DNA of 64,000 bases from an uncultured Acidilobus sp. JCHS (GTDB taxonomy: Archaea; Thermoproteota; Thermoprotei_A; Sulfolobales; Acidilobaceae). Of the stretch, positions 7,604 through 17,336 are shown piece by piece (positions within the stretch are counted from its first letter, which is position 1; each line of letters starts with the position of its first letter). Location of the stretch: NCBI GenBank assembly GCA_000495735.1, contig AYMD01000001.1, positions 207,231-271,230 of the forward strand, written 5' to 3'. Below the pieces are notes generated by a model. It made no database searches. It saw only the letters and a program-made list of their open reading frames with translations, and was not told the origin of the DNA. Made by a program: the position numbers and the translations under genes.

Positions 7604-10600
7604 TTGAGATCGTATAAGGCGGTGGTGGCGGCTGTAGTCCTGGCCCTGGTCCTGTTGGCGCCGATCCTTGGGCAGATGGCGAAGGCCGCCGCCTACCCGC
7701 AGCCCGGAACCGGCATTGTGTACACAAAGCTTGTAAGCGTAGGCGGCGCTGTGACCTTTGACTTCAACCTCACGCCTGCCTACCAGGGAGCCGCGGCCCG
7801 CATATACCTCTCGGCCAACGGCCTGCCTAGCGTCTACTACGGTGACGTCCCGATAACCCCAGCATTCTCGACGACAAACGTGACGGCCGTGGTCGGCAGC
7901 TGGCCCATAACCGCCACGGCCGTCGCTAACTTCATGAGCGCCCTGAGCACCTATGGCCCGAAAGAGGACGGCCTCTCAAACGGCGCCACCCAGGAGACGA
8001 CAGTGCTTCACAACCTGACGACGCAGGGCTGGGCCCTCGTGTACCTCAAGTACTCGACCTCGGCCCCCGTTGAGTACGGCGGCTCGGCCCCAGCCATAGC
8101 CGCTGGGCCCTTCAACCTGACCATAAGGCCAACCATGAAGGTCACGATAAAGCCCCTGAACAACCTGAGCTATGCTTCGCTCTGCCTGCCGACGTCAAGC
8201 GAGGCGTTCCTCAACATAACGGGCACTAACGCCTACACCTCAGGCATAATAAAGGCCTTCGTAAGTGGTATTACCAGCTACAACTTCCAGCTCCTGGGCT
8301 CTTACGCTAACTCGACGGTAACAACGGAGCCCGTCGTCATAGCGGCCGGTACATTAACATCGGTTGTTTCAAACATACTCACCTCTGTGCAAGTTAACCA
8401 CACTGCTACCCCGCCCAGCATAGGCGTCTACGGCTTCCTTGACCCTGCGTTCCCGCCGCCCGCGCTGACTAACTCCGTGCGCTTCAGCTCAGGCGCCGTG
8501 GCCTCCTACTTCAACATAAGCAACTTCAATCTCCTCATAAATTCCAGCACCTCAGTGACGGTAGTCCCGGCTAACGGCACGACCTACGTTGAGTTCTTCC
8601 CGAGCGGCACCTATGTCTATGGGATTACCACAGGGAAGGCCGCGGCCGTGACCTTCTACCCAATTATCTACAGCCTCAGCAATTACGGCGTCAACCCGTC
8701 GACCCTCAAGCCCTACGGCCTCTTCACGCCCAGCCCAGCAGCTGGGACCCTTAACATATTCCCGAGCTTCAAGGTGACCAACGAAAACCCTGGTGTGGCC
8801 GGCCCGAGCGACCAGCTTAACCCAGGCGACGAGCTGACCCTCAACTTCTACAACCTGCCGAGTGGCACGAGCTTCATGGCGGTGACGGCCATAGGCAACG
8901 GCACCCTCCTGCCCACTAGCCCGTACCTATACCCAGCTGAGGAGAACAGCGAGAGCTACTACACGACCTCAGGCTACTACGTTGCAGGCGTCGGCACCTT
9001 CGCCAACAACTCGTTCACCTACATAGTGAGTACGACAGGCGGCGAGGCCATAGTGGACGTCCTGATACCGAACGCGCCCTACTACCCGGTGGCCAAGCTC
9101 GGCCTTGAGTACGAGATAACCTACACGCCTAAGCTCGTGTCAGGCACGATAAGCCCGTACGCCTACGTTAGCAACTGCACGCTGTGGTACAGCGGCGCGC
9201 CGCTAGTGGTCTACCCGTTCTACCAGGTGTTCACAAGCAACGCTAACGGCATGTTCTACTTCAACGGCACCAGCACCACTCCAGAGGTGCTCCTATTCGG
9301 CAACTACCTGCTCGTCAGGGGCTTCGGCTTCAGCACGTCCATAAGCTCTAGCGAGTACCCCGTCATCATGAACAGCACCACGGCGCCTATAGCGGCCACG
9401 ACCTTGGCGCCCATAACCAGCGTCCAGACAGACGGCTACGGCGACTTCGCCTACATAAGCCAGGTACCCATAAGCGGGTCCTTCTACAACTTCCTGGTCA
9501 CGAAGATACCGCCGGCCGGCTTCACGAAGGTCCCGGCCTACGTGCCAATGAGCAACGCCAGCAGCGGCTACTCTGTCTACCTGAGCGCTAACCCCAAGTC
9601 GGCCATAGTCTACGTCGACCCGATGCCCGTGGTCTACCCGCCGACGCCCATAGTCACCGGCCTGCTCGGCGAGATACAGATGCCTACGACCCTGTTCAAG
9701 TACCCGTTCGAGGCGACCCAGTACATGATTAACGGCACTACGTACCTGATACCGGCCTTCAAGGGCATGATACACGAGATAGTGGTAGTCGGCGCCGGCG
9801 CCAACGCGAACATAACCACCGGTAAGTACGGCTCCGTGCTGCTCAAGTTCTACATAGAGGGCTACGAGACCGACTACTTCGGCAGCGTCAACGTGTCACA
9901 GGTAGCCCCATTCGGCGACAGCGGCTTCAGCGGCAAGTGGGTGCTGGGAGGCTACGGCGTGTTCTACAACGTGCCCGTGCCCGACCTGGCCGGCAACGCG
10001 GGCTGGATGCCGAGCGGCAAGTACCCGTACGAGATAGCGATAACTAACGTGACCAGCCTGCCAGGCGCCGGCGAGTCAGGGCCGGCCTACACCACGCTCT
10101 ACGTGGGCAAGGCCGCTGACCTGCTCATAGGCACCTACTCGCTTGCCTACATGCTGACCAACTCCACGACGGGCGCGGCGGTGTTCTACGTCTCGCCGCT
10201 CGTCACCCAGCCCATACTGGTGCTCCCCGGCACGCCGGTCACGGTCTACGTGTTCGGCTCACCCATAAGCAAGCCAACAGGCAAGGCCCTGCCTGTCAAC
10301 GTTAGCCTGTTGCCGCCGTGCGGCACTAGCAGGGTGGTGCCAGTTGGCTACATAATCAACGGCACCCTGTTTAGCAACTTCACAGGCAAGTACGTGAAGG
10401 GCTCCCACCTGACCGCCGGCACGACCCTGCCGCTCTGCTCAGGCCTCAACGTGCTGAGCGGCCAGATAACAGGGCCTTACGTGCCGACAGGAACAACCGT
10501 GACCTACTCGTCGACGCCGGTCAGCCTGTACCTGAACTACGTCAGCGTGATCCCGGCTTACCCGGTGCAGTTCACGCTGACGGCCCCAGGCTCCGTGTCA

Positions 10601-11969
10601 GCCGGCACAGCCCTTGAGGTGCTGGCGTCGAGCCAGGTCTCAGTGATGGGCCTGCCGGCCTACCAGGTGTCGCCGTTCTTCATCGTCTCAGCGCCCACGG
10701 TGACGGCCTACGTCGTCACGTCAAGCGGTGTAGTGAAGCAGCTGCCCGTCAGCCTCCTGACCACGGTGAACGGCTACTATGTCTACCTCGTGAGCGTGCC
10801 GTCCAACGCGAGCGGCACTCTGATCGTTGAGGCCACGGTGACGGCTACCTACAGGTTCACGGGCCAGCAGTTCGTGGGCCAGCAGGCAGCCGCCGTGGGC
10901 ATACTATCGCCCATCAACACCACTGCCATAAGCAACATAGTGAGCCGGGCAGTCAAGGAGATAGAGGCCAACGTGACCGGCGAGATAGGCCTGGTCATGT
11001 CCAACATGGCTAACTACTACGGCCTGCTGTCGCTGCAGCTGGCGGCCACCCAGCAGAGGCTGGCCTACTATATAGCGGGCAACGCCAGCGCCCTGCAGAC
11101 GGCCCTGTCGCTCCTCGGCGTGCAGCTGAGCGGCCAGGTAACCACAGCCCAGCAGACCCTCGCCGGCTACATGGCAGGCAACTTCAGCGCTGTGCTCACG
11201 TACCTCAGCAACATCAAAAGCACCCTGTCAACGTTCAGCAGCGTCGTCTCGCAGCTCTCAGCCATAGCCAGCAGCCTTGAGGGGGTGGCGTCGCAGCTCA
11301 GCAGCATCAACGCCTACATGGCAAGCAACTTCAGCGCGATAGAGTCGTCGCTCTCGAGCATAAGCTCACAGCTCAAGAGCATAAGCTCAGGCATAAGCAC
11401 CCTGCAGGGCAACCTTGTGGCCCTCGGCGCTGAGGTGGGCTCCATAGGCGCTAACGTGCTCGAGCTGACCAAGAGCGTCAACACCCTGACGAGCTACGGG
11501 ACGGCGGCCCTCAACTACCTCACCAGCATGAACAGCACCCTCGGCTCGATGAGCTCACAGCTCAGCTCAGTCAGCTCCACGGTGAGCTCAGTCAGCTCAA
11601 CAGTAAGCTCCATCAGCTCAACGCTGTCAGGCATGTCAAGCAGCCTGGGCACCATAAGCAGTGACCTGAGCACGATAGGCTCTGACCTCAGCTCCATAAG
11701 CGGCACGCTGTCAAGCATGTCAGGCACCCTCAGCTCAGTCAGCTCCACGCTCACCTCCATGAGCTCCACGCTCACCTCCATGAGCTCAACTCTCAGCAGC
11801 ACGAGCTCCACGGCCTCGAACGCCTACGGCGAGGTCACCCACGCGGCCCAGCTGGCCGCCTCGGCTGCCACCTACTCGGCTGGCCGCCCTCATAGTGGCC
11901 ATAATAGCCCTCGCCCTCATAGCCTACGTGGGCCTTCGCCAAGATGTGAGCTTTCCAAACTTAACTTAA
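7604..11969 (+). CDS. Giant S-layer-like surface protein with coiled-coil stalk and membrane anchor (frameshifted at the anchor)
   Basis: About 1454 aa if a +1 shift near 11876-11882 is allowed. It has an N-terminal signal peptide (AVVAAVVLALVLLAPILGQMA), then about 1080 residues of Thr/Ser/Tyr/Asn-rich beta-type sequence with many sequons. A coiled-coil region from about 1110 to 1410 ends in roughly twelve near-identical Ser-rich heptads. In the annotated frame the protein loses its anchor and runs to 12232 through nonsense that overlaps the next gene. The +1 frame gives LAALIVAIIALALIAYVGL and a stop at 11967-11969, just before a long T-tract. The start TTG 7604 has GGTGA 5 bases upstream; GTG 7595 is the alternative. 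This combines S-layer lattice and stalk functions that other crenarchaea split between SlaA and SlaB; function is inferred from architecture. Confidence 0.75.
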
Positions 11970-12010
11970 TTTTTATTTATTTTCTTTTTCTTCTCTTCCC
12001 CTCTTTATTA
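11961..12010 (+). terminator. T-tract terminator after the surface protein
   Basis: A pyrimidine run with several T4-T5 blocks directly follows the frame-corrected stop at 11967-11969. Crenarchaeal transcripts typically end at such T-rich tracts. Its position supports ending the gene here rather than at 12232. Confidence 0.65.
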
Positions 12011-12038
12011 GCCTCCCCTCCCCCCTCAGCTGGGAGCC

Positions 12039-13391
12039 TTGACCAGGAGGCTGTTCGTGCTGGGCCTCGACTCTCTCCCCCCTTACGTGCTCTACGAGGG
12101 GCACGACGGCGGGGGCCTCAGGTTCATAAGGGGCCTCGTCGAGGAGTCAGCGAGGTACGTGCTCAGGACGTGCCACCCTCCCATAACCGTGCCGGCCTGG
12201 ATGGTCATGTTCACTGGGAGGAGCCCTGGTGAGCTGGGTCTCTACGGCTTCAGGCACAGGAGGCCGGGCTCCTTCGAGTCCTACGTGGTGACCTCCCAGG
12301 ACGTGAGGGAGCCGGCCATATGGGACGACCTTGGCAGGAAGGGGCTGAGGTTCGGCCTCTTCGGCGTCCCGCCCACGTACCCGCCCAAGCCAATTAACGG
12401 CTTCATGGTGACCGACTTCAACACCCCGGGCCCCCAGAGGCCGTACACGTGGCCTCCCTGGCTCAGGGAGGAGCTGGCCTCGGCAGTCGGGGACCCGATA
12501 TTCGACGTCGTCTTCAGGACAGAGGACAGGGACAGGGCCAGGAGGGACCTGCTCGAGATGGTTGAGAACCACGGGAGGGTAGTGAGGTACCTCGCAGAGA
12601 GGAAGGACTGGGACGCCTTCATATACGTCGAGATAGGCATAGACAGGGCCCACCACGCATTCTGGAAGTACTTCGACGAGAGGCACCCGAGGCACACTTA
12701 CCACGAGGTCTACAGCAGGGCCATACCGGAGGTCTACAGGAAGGTGGACTCATGGCTTGAGGAGATGATGAGGGGGCCGCTGAAGGGCTCTATAATAGTG
12801 ATAGCCAGCGACCACGGGACCAAGTCGATGCACGGGGCCTTCGCGATAAACCAGTGGCTTGAGGAGGAGGGCTACCTTAAGCTCAGGGAGAGGCCTAAGG
12901 CGCCTGGCCAGGACCTGACCTTCGACATGATAGACTGGGACCACACGAGGGTATGGGCATGGGGAGGCTACTACTCGCGCTTCTTCTTCAACGTAAAGGG
13001 CAGGGAGCCCAGGGGGGTAGTGGGGAGGGAGGAGCTCGAGGGCCTGGTTAAGGAGGTCAAGCAGGCGGTCTCAAGGATAAGGGGGCCCAACGGAGAGCCA
13101 TGGAGGAACGAGGCCTATGAGCCCCTCGAGATATACCCCATGGCCAAGGGGGACGCCCCGGACCTCACGGTGTACCTTGACGACCTCAACTGGAGGCCCA
13201 TAGGAACTGTGGGCTGGCCCTCGGACTACATGGACAGGAACGACAAGGGTCCCGACGACTCCATGCACGACTGGCTTGGCGTCTTCGCGATATATGACCC
13301 GGAGGGCACGGTGGGCAAGGGCGACAGGGGGGTCATAGACATAACCCAGGTCAGGGGGGTCCTCGAGGAGCTCCTGACCTCCAGGTCTTAG
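12039..13391 (+). CDS. Alkaline-phosphatase-superfamily phosphodiesterase/nucleotide pyrophosphatase
   Basis: A 450-aa protein of the type I phosphodiesterase/nucleotide pyrophosphatase group. Metal-binding Asp is in VLGLDSLPP (Asp11), and the catalytic Thr is in HPPITVPAWMVMFTGRSP (about residue 50). Later metal ligands are in EIGIDRAHHAFW (about 190-200) and ASDHGTKSMHG (about 256-266). There is no signal peptide, so it is probably cytosolic; the substrate is unknown, perhaps a nucleotide, phosphonate or lipid-linked phosphodiester. TTG start at 12039. A perfect 8-bp hairpin follows 4 bases after the stop. Confidence 0.85.
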   Translation: MTRRLFVLGLDSLPPYVLYEGHDGGGLRFIRGLVEESARYVLRTCHPPITVPAWMVMFTGRSPGELGLYGFRHRRPGSFESYVVTSQDVREPAIWDDLGRKGLRFGLFGVPPTYPPKPINGFMVTDFNTPGPQRPYTWPPWLREELASAVGDPIFDVVFRTEDRDRARRDLLEMVENHGRVVRYLAERKDWDAFIYVEIGIDRAHHAFWKYFDERHPRHTYHEVYSRAIPEVYRKVDSWLEEMMRGPLKGSIIVIASDHGTKSMHGAFAINQWLEEEGYLKLRERPKAPGQDLTFDMIDWDHTRVWAWGGYYSRFFFNVKGREPRGVVGREELEGLVKEVKQAVSRIRGPNGEPWRNEAYEPLEIYPMAKGDAPDLTVYLDDLNWRPIGTVGWPSDYMDRNDKGPDDSMHDWLGVFAIYDPEGTVGKGDRGVIDITQVRGVLEELLTSRS

Positions 13392-13395
13392 GCTG

Positions 13396-13414
13396 CCAGC
13401 CCTATGAGGGCTGG
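13396..13414 (+). terminator. Hairpin right after the phosphodiesterase stop codon
   Basis: CCAGCCCT and AGGGCTGG form a perfect 8-bp stem with a 3-base loop, beginning 5 bases after the TAG. No T-run follows directly, so it may act as a transcript-end stabiliser rather than a classical terminator. Confidence 0.5.
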
Positions 13415-13449
13415 GACCGCACGCTTTATCTCACGTCCTGGCCTCTGCG

Positions 13450-13495
13450 CTCGCGTTAAGCGAAGCCCTCGCTGAGGGCTGTTGCGCTTAACCCC
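13450..13495 (+). ncRNA. Candidate structured RNA: nested hairpin in the 13392-13609 gap
   Basis: Outer arms GTTAAGCG (13455-13462) and CGCTTAAC (13485-13492) enclose inner arms AGCCCTC (13464-13470) and GAGGGCT (13474-13480) around a 3-base loop, giving 15 perfect pairs. A TATA-like GCTTTATC at about 13422-13429 lies about 27 bases upstream, the normal crenarchaeal distance to a transcription start. It could be a small RNA, a leader of the downstream permease, or a DNA element. No family is recognised. Confidence 0.35.
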
Positions 13496-13609
13496 TGGGC
13501 GCACGGTTAGCCTAGAAGCGCCCTGGCGGCGTCAGTGGAACGGTGGGCCCACGGGCAATGCTTATTTTCCTCTCCACGAGAGGGGGCTGGCCTGAGGTGA
13601 GAGCATAGA

Positions 13610-15163
13610 GTGGGCTCGAGCCCTGGCGGGGAGAGGTCGGGCTACAGGAGGGAGCTCGGCCTCTGGCACCTAGTATGGCTCGCGGTGGGCGCCATACTGG
13701 GGCCCGCGGTAGCCTTCGTGCCTGTTGCCGTCCTTGCAAGCGGCGGGCCCCTCGGGCTCGTGGCTTGGCTTATCGGCTTCGCCGCCCTGATCCCAACCGC
13801 CCTGGTCTTCGCGGAGCTGGGCACGATGTGGCCTAGGGCTGGCGGAGTCGCGTACTACCCCGCCAAGAGCCACGGAAGCGTCGTGGGCCTTCTGAACGGC
13901 TGGGGCGCCTTCCTGGGCTACACGCTCATAGTGCCGGCCTCGACGGCTGCGGTGGTCGAGACGCTGGCCTACTACTACCCGTCCCTCTACAACGGCGTGA
14001 CGCTGACCTGGGTTGGCATAGCCCTGGCCATAGTTATAGCGGTTGCAGCCTTCGCAGTAGACGCGCTGAGGGTCATAGTCCTGGGCAACCTGAACACCGC
14101 CCTGACGATATTTAAGATAGCCGCGGTGGTCGCGGCCTCGGCTGCCCTCCTGCTCTTCTTCAGGCCCTCCAACTTCACCTCCTACGGAGGCGTTGCGCCG
14201 ATGGGGGCCAAGGGGCTCTTCGCCGCCACAACGGCCACAATATTCGCGTACCTGGGCTTCAGGCAGCCCGTCGACTACGCCGAGGAGGCCAGGAGGCCTG
14301 AGAGGGACATACCTCTGGCCATGACCTTCTCGCTCGTGTTCGCGCTGGTGATATACGTGCTTCAGTCCCTCTCGTTCCTTGGAGTTGTGGACAGGTGGTC
14401 CTCCTTTAACATAACGGCTGGGAACTGGACCGCCCTAGCAAACCTGGCCTACCCCTTCCCAGCCGCCGCCTCGGCCGTGGGCCTCCCGGCCATGGCTGAC
14501 GTCTTTGTGGCAGGGGCCCTGGTGGCCGCGGCAACCGACGCCCTGATATACATGGGAGGGGCCGCTAGGGTCGGCAACGCCCTTGCCAGGCTCGACAACT
14601 ACTTCCCCGAGTTCTTCGCCAGGCTGAGCCGCCACGGGATACCGTTCAACTCGCTGCTCGTGGTCCTGGCGGTGGGCTTAGCCTACCTGCTCCTGCTTCC
14701 GTCATTCTACTCGGTCATGAACGTCTTCACTGACGCCGTCCTCATATCCTACGCCCCGGCCGCCGCCTCGTTGGCCGTCTTCAGGGCCACCCACCCGGTC
14801 GAGCGGAGGCCCTTCAGGCTCCCCGCCTACAGGGCCCTCGCCCCGATAGCCTTCGCGGCATCCTCGCTGCTGATATGCTGGTCAGGGCTCCAGGCCGTCG
14901 AGGTCACTGTTCTATCGACCCTCGCGTCGCTTCTGCTCCTCCCCTACGTGGCCAGGAGAGGGCTCCTAAGCCGGAAGGACCTGAGGGCGGGCGCCTGGAT
15001 GATAGCCTGGCTCCTGCTGACCCTCCTCCTCTCGTACCTGGGCGGCTTCGGGGTCGGCATAATACCGTCGCCCTACGACACCCTGCTCTACCTAGCGGTC
15101 TCGCTGGCAGTGTTCTACTGGGCCGTGAGGAGCGGCCTTGAGTACAACGGCCTGAGGCCTTAG
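13610..15163 (+). CDS. APC-family amino-acid permease
   Basis: A 517-aa protein with about twelve membrane segments. The N-terminus (LGLWHLVWLAVGAILGPAVAF) carries the APC signature of a Gly-rich, broken first helix that binds the amino-acid backbone. ELGTMWPRAGGVAYYPAK in helix 2-3 is also typical, and FRQPVDYAEEARRPERDIP matches the helix 6-7 loop of APC transporters. It probably imports amino acids with a proton; the substrate is not readable. GTG start at 13610 preceded by GAGGTGAGAG. A TATA-like TTATTTTC near 13561 lies about 50 bases upstream. Confidence 0.88.
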   Translation: MGSSPGGERSGYRRELGLWHLVWLAVGAILGPAVAFVPVAVLASGGPLGLVAWLIGFAALIPTALVFAELGTMWPRAGGVAYYPAKSHGSVVGLLNGWGAFLGYTLIVPASTAAVVETLAYYYPSLYNGVTLTWVGIALAIVIAVAAFAVDALRVIVLGNLNTALTIFKIAAVVAASAALLLFFRPSNFTSYGGVAPMGAKGLFAATTATIFAYLGFRQPVDYAEEARRPERDIPLAMTFSLVFALVIYVLQSLSFLGVVDRWSSFNITAGNWTALANLAYPFPAAASAVGLPAMADVFVAGALVAAATDALIYMGGAARVGNALARLDNYFPEFFARLSRHGIPFNSLLVVLAVGLAYLLLLPSFYSVMNVFTDAVLISYAPAAASLAVFRATHPVERRPFRLPAYRALAPIAFAASSLLICWSGLQAVEVTVLSTLASLLLLPYVARRGLLSRKDLRAGAWMIAWLLLTLLLSYLGGFGVGIIPSPYDTLLYLAVSLAVFYWAVRSGLEYNGLRP

Positions 15164-15180
15164 CCTCTTACCCTTTTTCT

Positions 15181-15912
15181 TCACTCTGACGCCCTCTTCA
15201 CGGCTCTGCCCACCTCAGGGCAAAGCGGTATGTCCCCAAGGTAGGTCAGGCGAGGTGGGTCAAAGGAGAACCTGAGGGCCCTCAGCGCCACTCCCCTGTC
15301 CAGGGCCTCCAGGAGGGCCTCTGAGAACCCGGGGTCGGTCTCCCAGTTGGGCGAGAAGCATGAGGCGTCCCTCCTCATTACGAGGACCATGATCATGGCC
15401 CCGTGGCCCTCCGAGGCCAGCCTGGCCAGCTCCATTATGTGCCTCCTCCCCCTCTCGGTCGGCGCGTCGGGGAACAGGGCGACGCCTCCCTTGGCGAGGG
15501 TGCAGCCCTTGACCTCGACGTAGACGTCGTCAACCCTGAAGTCAAGCCTGCTGCCCCCAACCCTGACCTCCCTCTCGGCCTCAGGCGGGAGGAACCTGGC
15601 CGCTATGTCGGAGTGGAACCTGCTGTCCGTGAGGACCCAGCCCGCCCCCTCGCCTCCCCAGGCAGCAGTGACGGAGCAGGAAGTCCTGGCCCCCCTCGTG
15701 GGCCTAACGAGGACCCTGTTGCCAGGATATATCAGCTCGGGCAGCCTGCCTGGGTCGTGAAGGTGGCATACCAGCCCTCCCCTCAGCTCAACGGCGAACC
15801 TGTTAGGCCTCCTGACTACCTCGGCCTCCTGAAGGGGACCGGGGACCTCAAGGACCGCCTCGCCGGGCCTCAGCCCGTAGCCCAGGAGGTCAGGGAGCCT
15901 CGTCATGGCCAC
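15181..15912 (-). CDS. sfsA: SfsA-family DNA-binding/nuclease-like protein
   Basis: A 243-aa SfsA homologue. Conserved blocks are RRPNRFAVEL (34-43), HDPGRLPEL (52-60), SRLDFRV (121-127), the putative nuclease core EVKGCTL (133-139) and FPDAPTERGRRHIMEL (147-162). Family members bind DNA and have a PD-(D/E)XK-like fold; their biological role is unsettled despite the sugar fermentation stimulation name. The gene overlaps the preceding one by 10 bases (15903-15912), so the two are co-transcribed. GTG at 15912 or ATG at 15906. Confidence 0.9.
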   Translation of the reverse strand: MAMTRLPDLLGYGLRPGEAVLEVPGPLQEAEVVRRPNRFAVELRGGLVCHLHDPGRLPELIYPGNRVLVRPTRGARTSCSVTAAWGGEGAGWVLTDSRFHSDIAARFLPPEAEREVRVGGSRLDFRVDDVYVEVKGCTLAKGGVALFPDAPTERGRRHIMELARLASEGHGAMIMVLVMRRDASCFSPNWETDPGFSEALLEALDRGVALRALRFSFDPPRLTYLGDIPLCPEVGRAVKRASE

Positions 15913-16298
15913 CTCGAGGTGACCAGCTGGGCGACCGCTGCCAGCGCCCCGGCGGCCCCTACCCTGGGGCCGACGCCCAGGGCCGCCGAGATGCCCACGG
16001 CGACCCCAGCGACTATTGGGATCAGCCAGTGGGGGGCGTCGTAAAGCAGGTGCCTGAGCGGGCTCCTCGATGGGGACGCCCTGTCCCAGTGGACCAGGTA
16101 ATGGCTGTCGTACTCCCTCACGTGCACGGCCCTCCCGTCAACTACTAGCTCCCAGTCCCCCCTCTGCCCTCTCGGCTCGGCCAGGAGCCTCCTTTTGAAG
16201 CCAGCCTCGGAGGGGTGAGGGACGAGCCACTTTGATATCGCCAGGTCCCTGTGGGGCGGCATGGAGAGGACGACCCTAATTACGTCATCCCACCTCAA
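15903..16298 (-). CDS. Unknown small membrane protein, paralogue of 31303-31776
   Basis: A 131-aa protein with an N-terminal soluble domain of about 90 residues and one or two C-terminal membrane helices (HWLIPIVAGVAVGISAALGV). It shares a pattern with the protein at 31303: (D/R)WxxVxxVLSxxP, then EPRGQRGDW, a (V/D)DGxxxHVxEY segment, YLVHWDRA and a final L/H-rich DxPxxxLPL-like membrane entry. I do not recognise the family. Upstream gene of a pair with sfsA (10-base overlap). TTG start at 16298, divergent from a glycosyltransferase. Confidence 0.6.
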   Translation of the reverse strand: MRWDDVIRVVLSMPPHRDLAISKWLVPHPSEAGFKRRLLAEPRGQRGDWELVVDGRAVHVREYDSHYLVHWDRASPSRSPLRHLLYDAPHWLIPIVAGVAVGISAALGVGPRVGAAGALAAVAQLVTSRWP

Positions 16299-16361
16299 GG
16301 CGCTCCCTCAGCCGCTCCCTGGGAGCGAGTTAAAAGCCGTGAGGGCCGCAGGACGGACGGC

Positions 16362-17297
16362 TTGAGCTGGGCCAGGCTAGCCAGGGCTGCCAGGAGGGCG
16401 CTCGGCAGGAGGCTGACGTGGTGGCTCTCGGACGTAGGGGCGGCCCTGGCAGTGGGCCTCGGCATAGTAAACGCAAGGGCCGAGGGCAGGGAGCCAGGCA
16501 TATCGGCCATGGTCATAACCTACAACGACCCCGACTGGCTTGACCTGGCCCTGAGGGGCGCCTCGCGGATAGCGGATGAAGTGGTGGTCATAGACTCGTC
16601 TGACGACCCTGAGGCCCTCTCGGTACTTGAGGACGCCAAGTCAGGGCTTGGCGTTATCGTGTACAGGCAGTACCCGCCCAGGGGCTACGCTGAGGCCAGG
16701 CAGGAGGGGCTGAGGAGGACAACGAGGAGGTTCGTCCTGGTCTGGGACTCTGACTTCGTCCCCTACCCCGAGGCCGCCGGCCTGATAAGGGGCTTCGCCG
16801 AGGCCCACTCGGGCAGGGCCTACTACATGGTCTACTGGCCCTACCTCAACCTCTGCGGTGATACTTGGCACAGGTGCAGGGCGGACAGGCTTCACGTGGA
16901 GCACTGGATGTTCACGTACTCCAGGAGGCTCAGGTACCTCTGGGACGGCCGCAACGAGTACCTGCTGGCCCCTCCCCACTACTTCAGGGTCATGTTGTCA
17001 GAGGAGCCGCTTGGCGTCCACCTTAGCGGCGTCAGGAGGCCTGACAGGAAGGCCTTCAAGGCCCTCGCTGCCAGGGTGGGCTTCTACGCGATAGCAGCCT
17101 CGAGGGGCTACGATGAGGCCCTGAGGGCGGTGAGTGAGGAGGCCAGGAGGCTCTACGGGACTGACGACCTGTGGGAGGTGGGGGTGAGGATGATAAGGGA
17201 GGAGGTGAGGTCAAGGCCCTGCGCCTCAGGCCTCAGGGTCCCCGAGGAGGTCAGGGAGAGGGCCAGGAGGCTCGGGATACCCGAGGAGCCCTGCTAG
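16362..17297 (+). CDS. Family 2 glycosyltransferase
   Basis: A 311-aa GT-A fold enzyme: ISAMVITYNDPDWLDLAL at the nucleotide-binding start, VVVIDSSDDPEAL in the second strand, and the metal-binding WDSDF (about 128-132). It would move a sugar from a nucleotide or lipid donor. It has no C-terminal membrane bundle, unlike the GT2 at 19547. The frame is open back to 16251, but TTG 16362 sits about 30 bases after a TATA-like GTTAAAA (16329-16335). That gives a leaderless or short-leader transcript and avoids overlap with the divergent gene. First gene of the glycan region. Confidence 0.8.
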   Translation: MSWARLARAARRALGRRLTWWLSDVGAALAVGLGIVNARAEGREPGISAMVITYNDPDWLDLALRGASRIADEVVVIDSSDDPEALSVLEDAKSGLGVIVYRQYPPRGYAEARQEGLRRTTRRFVLVWDSDFVPYPEAAGLIRGFAEAHSGRAYYMVYWPYLNLCGDTWHRCRADRLHVEHWMFTYSRRLRYLWDGRNEYLLAPPHYFRVMLSEEPLGVHLSGVRRPDRKAFKALAARVGFYAIAASRGYDEALRAVSEEARRLYGTDDLWEVGVRMIREEVRSRPCASGLRVPEEVRERARRLGIPEEPC

Positions 17298-17336
17298 GTT
17301 TTAAGCCACGGGCCCGCGCACCGCGAGGGCCTCAAG

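Noticed and set aside
7604-12232. Surface protein ending at 12232
   Set aside because: The last 117 codons lie after a terminator-like T-tract, overlap the phosphodiesterase gene and have no sensible composition; the +1 frame gives an anchor helix and stop at 11969.
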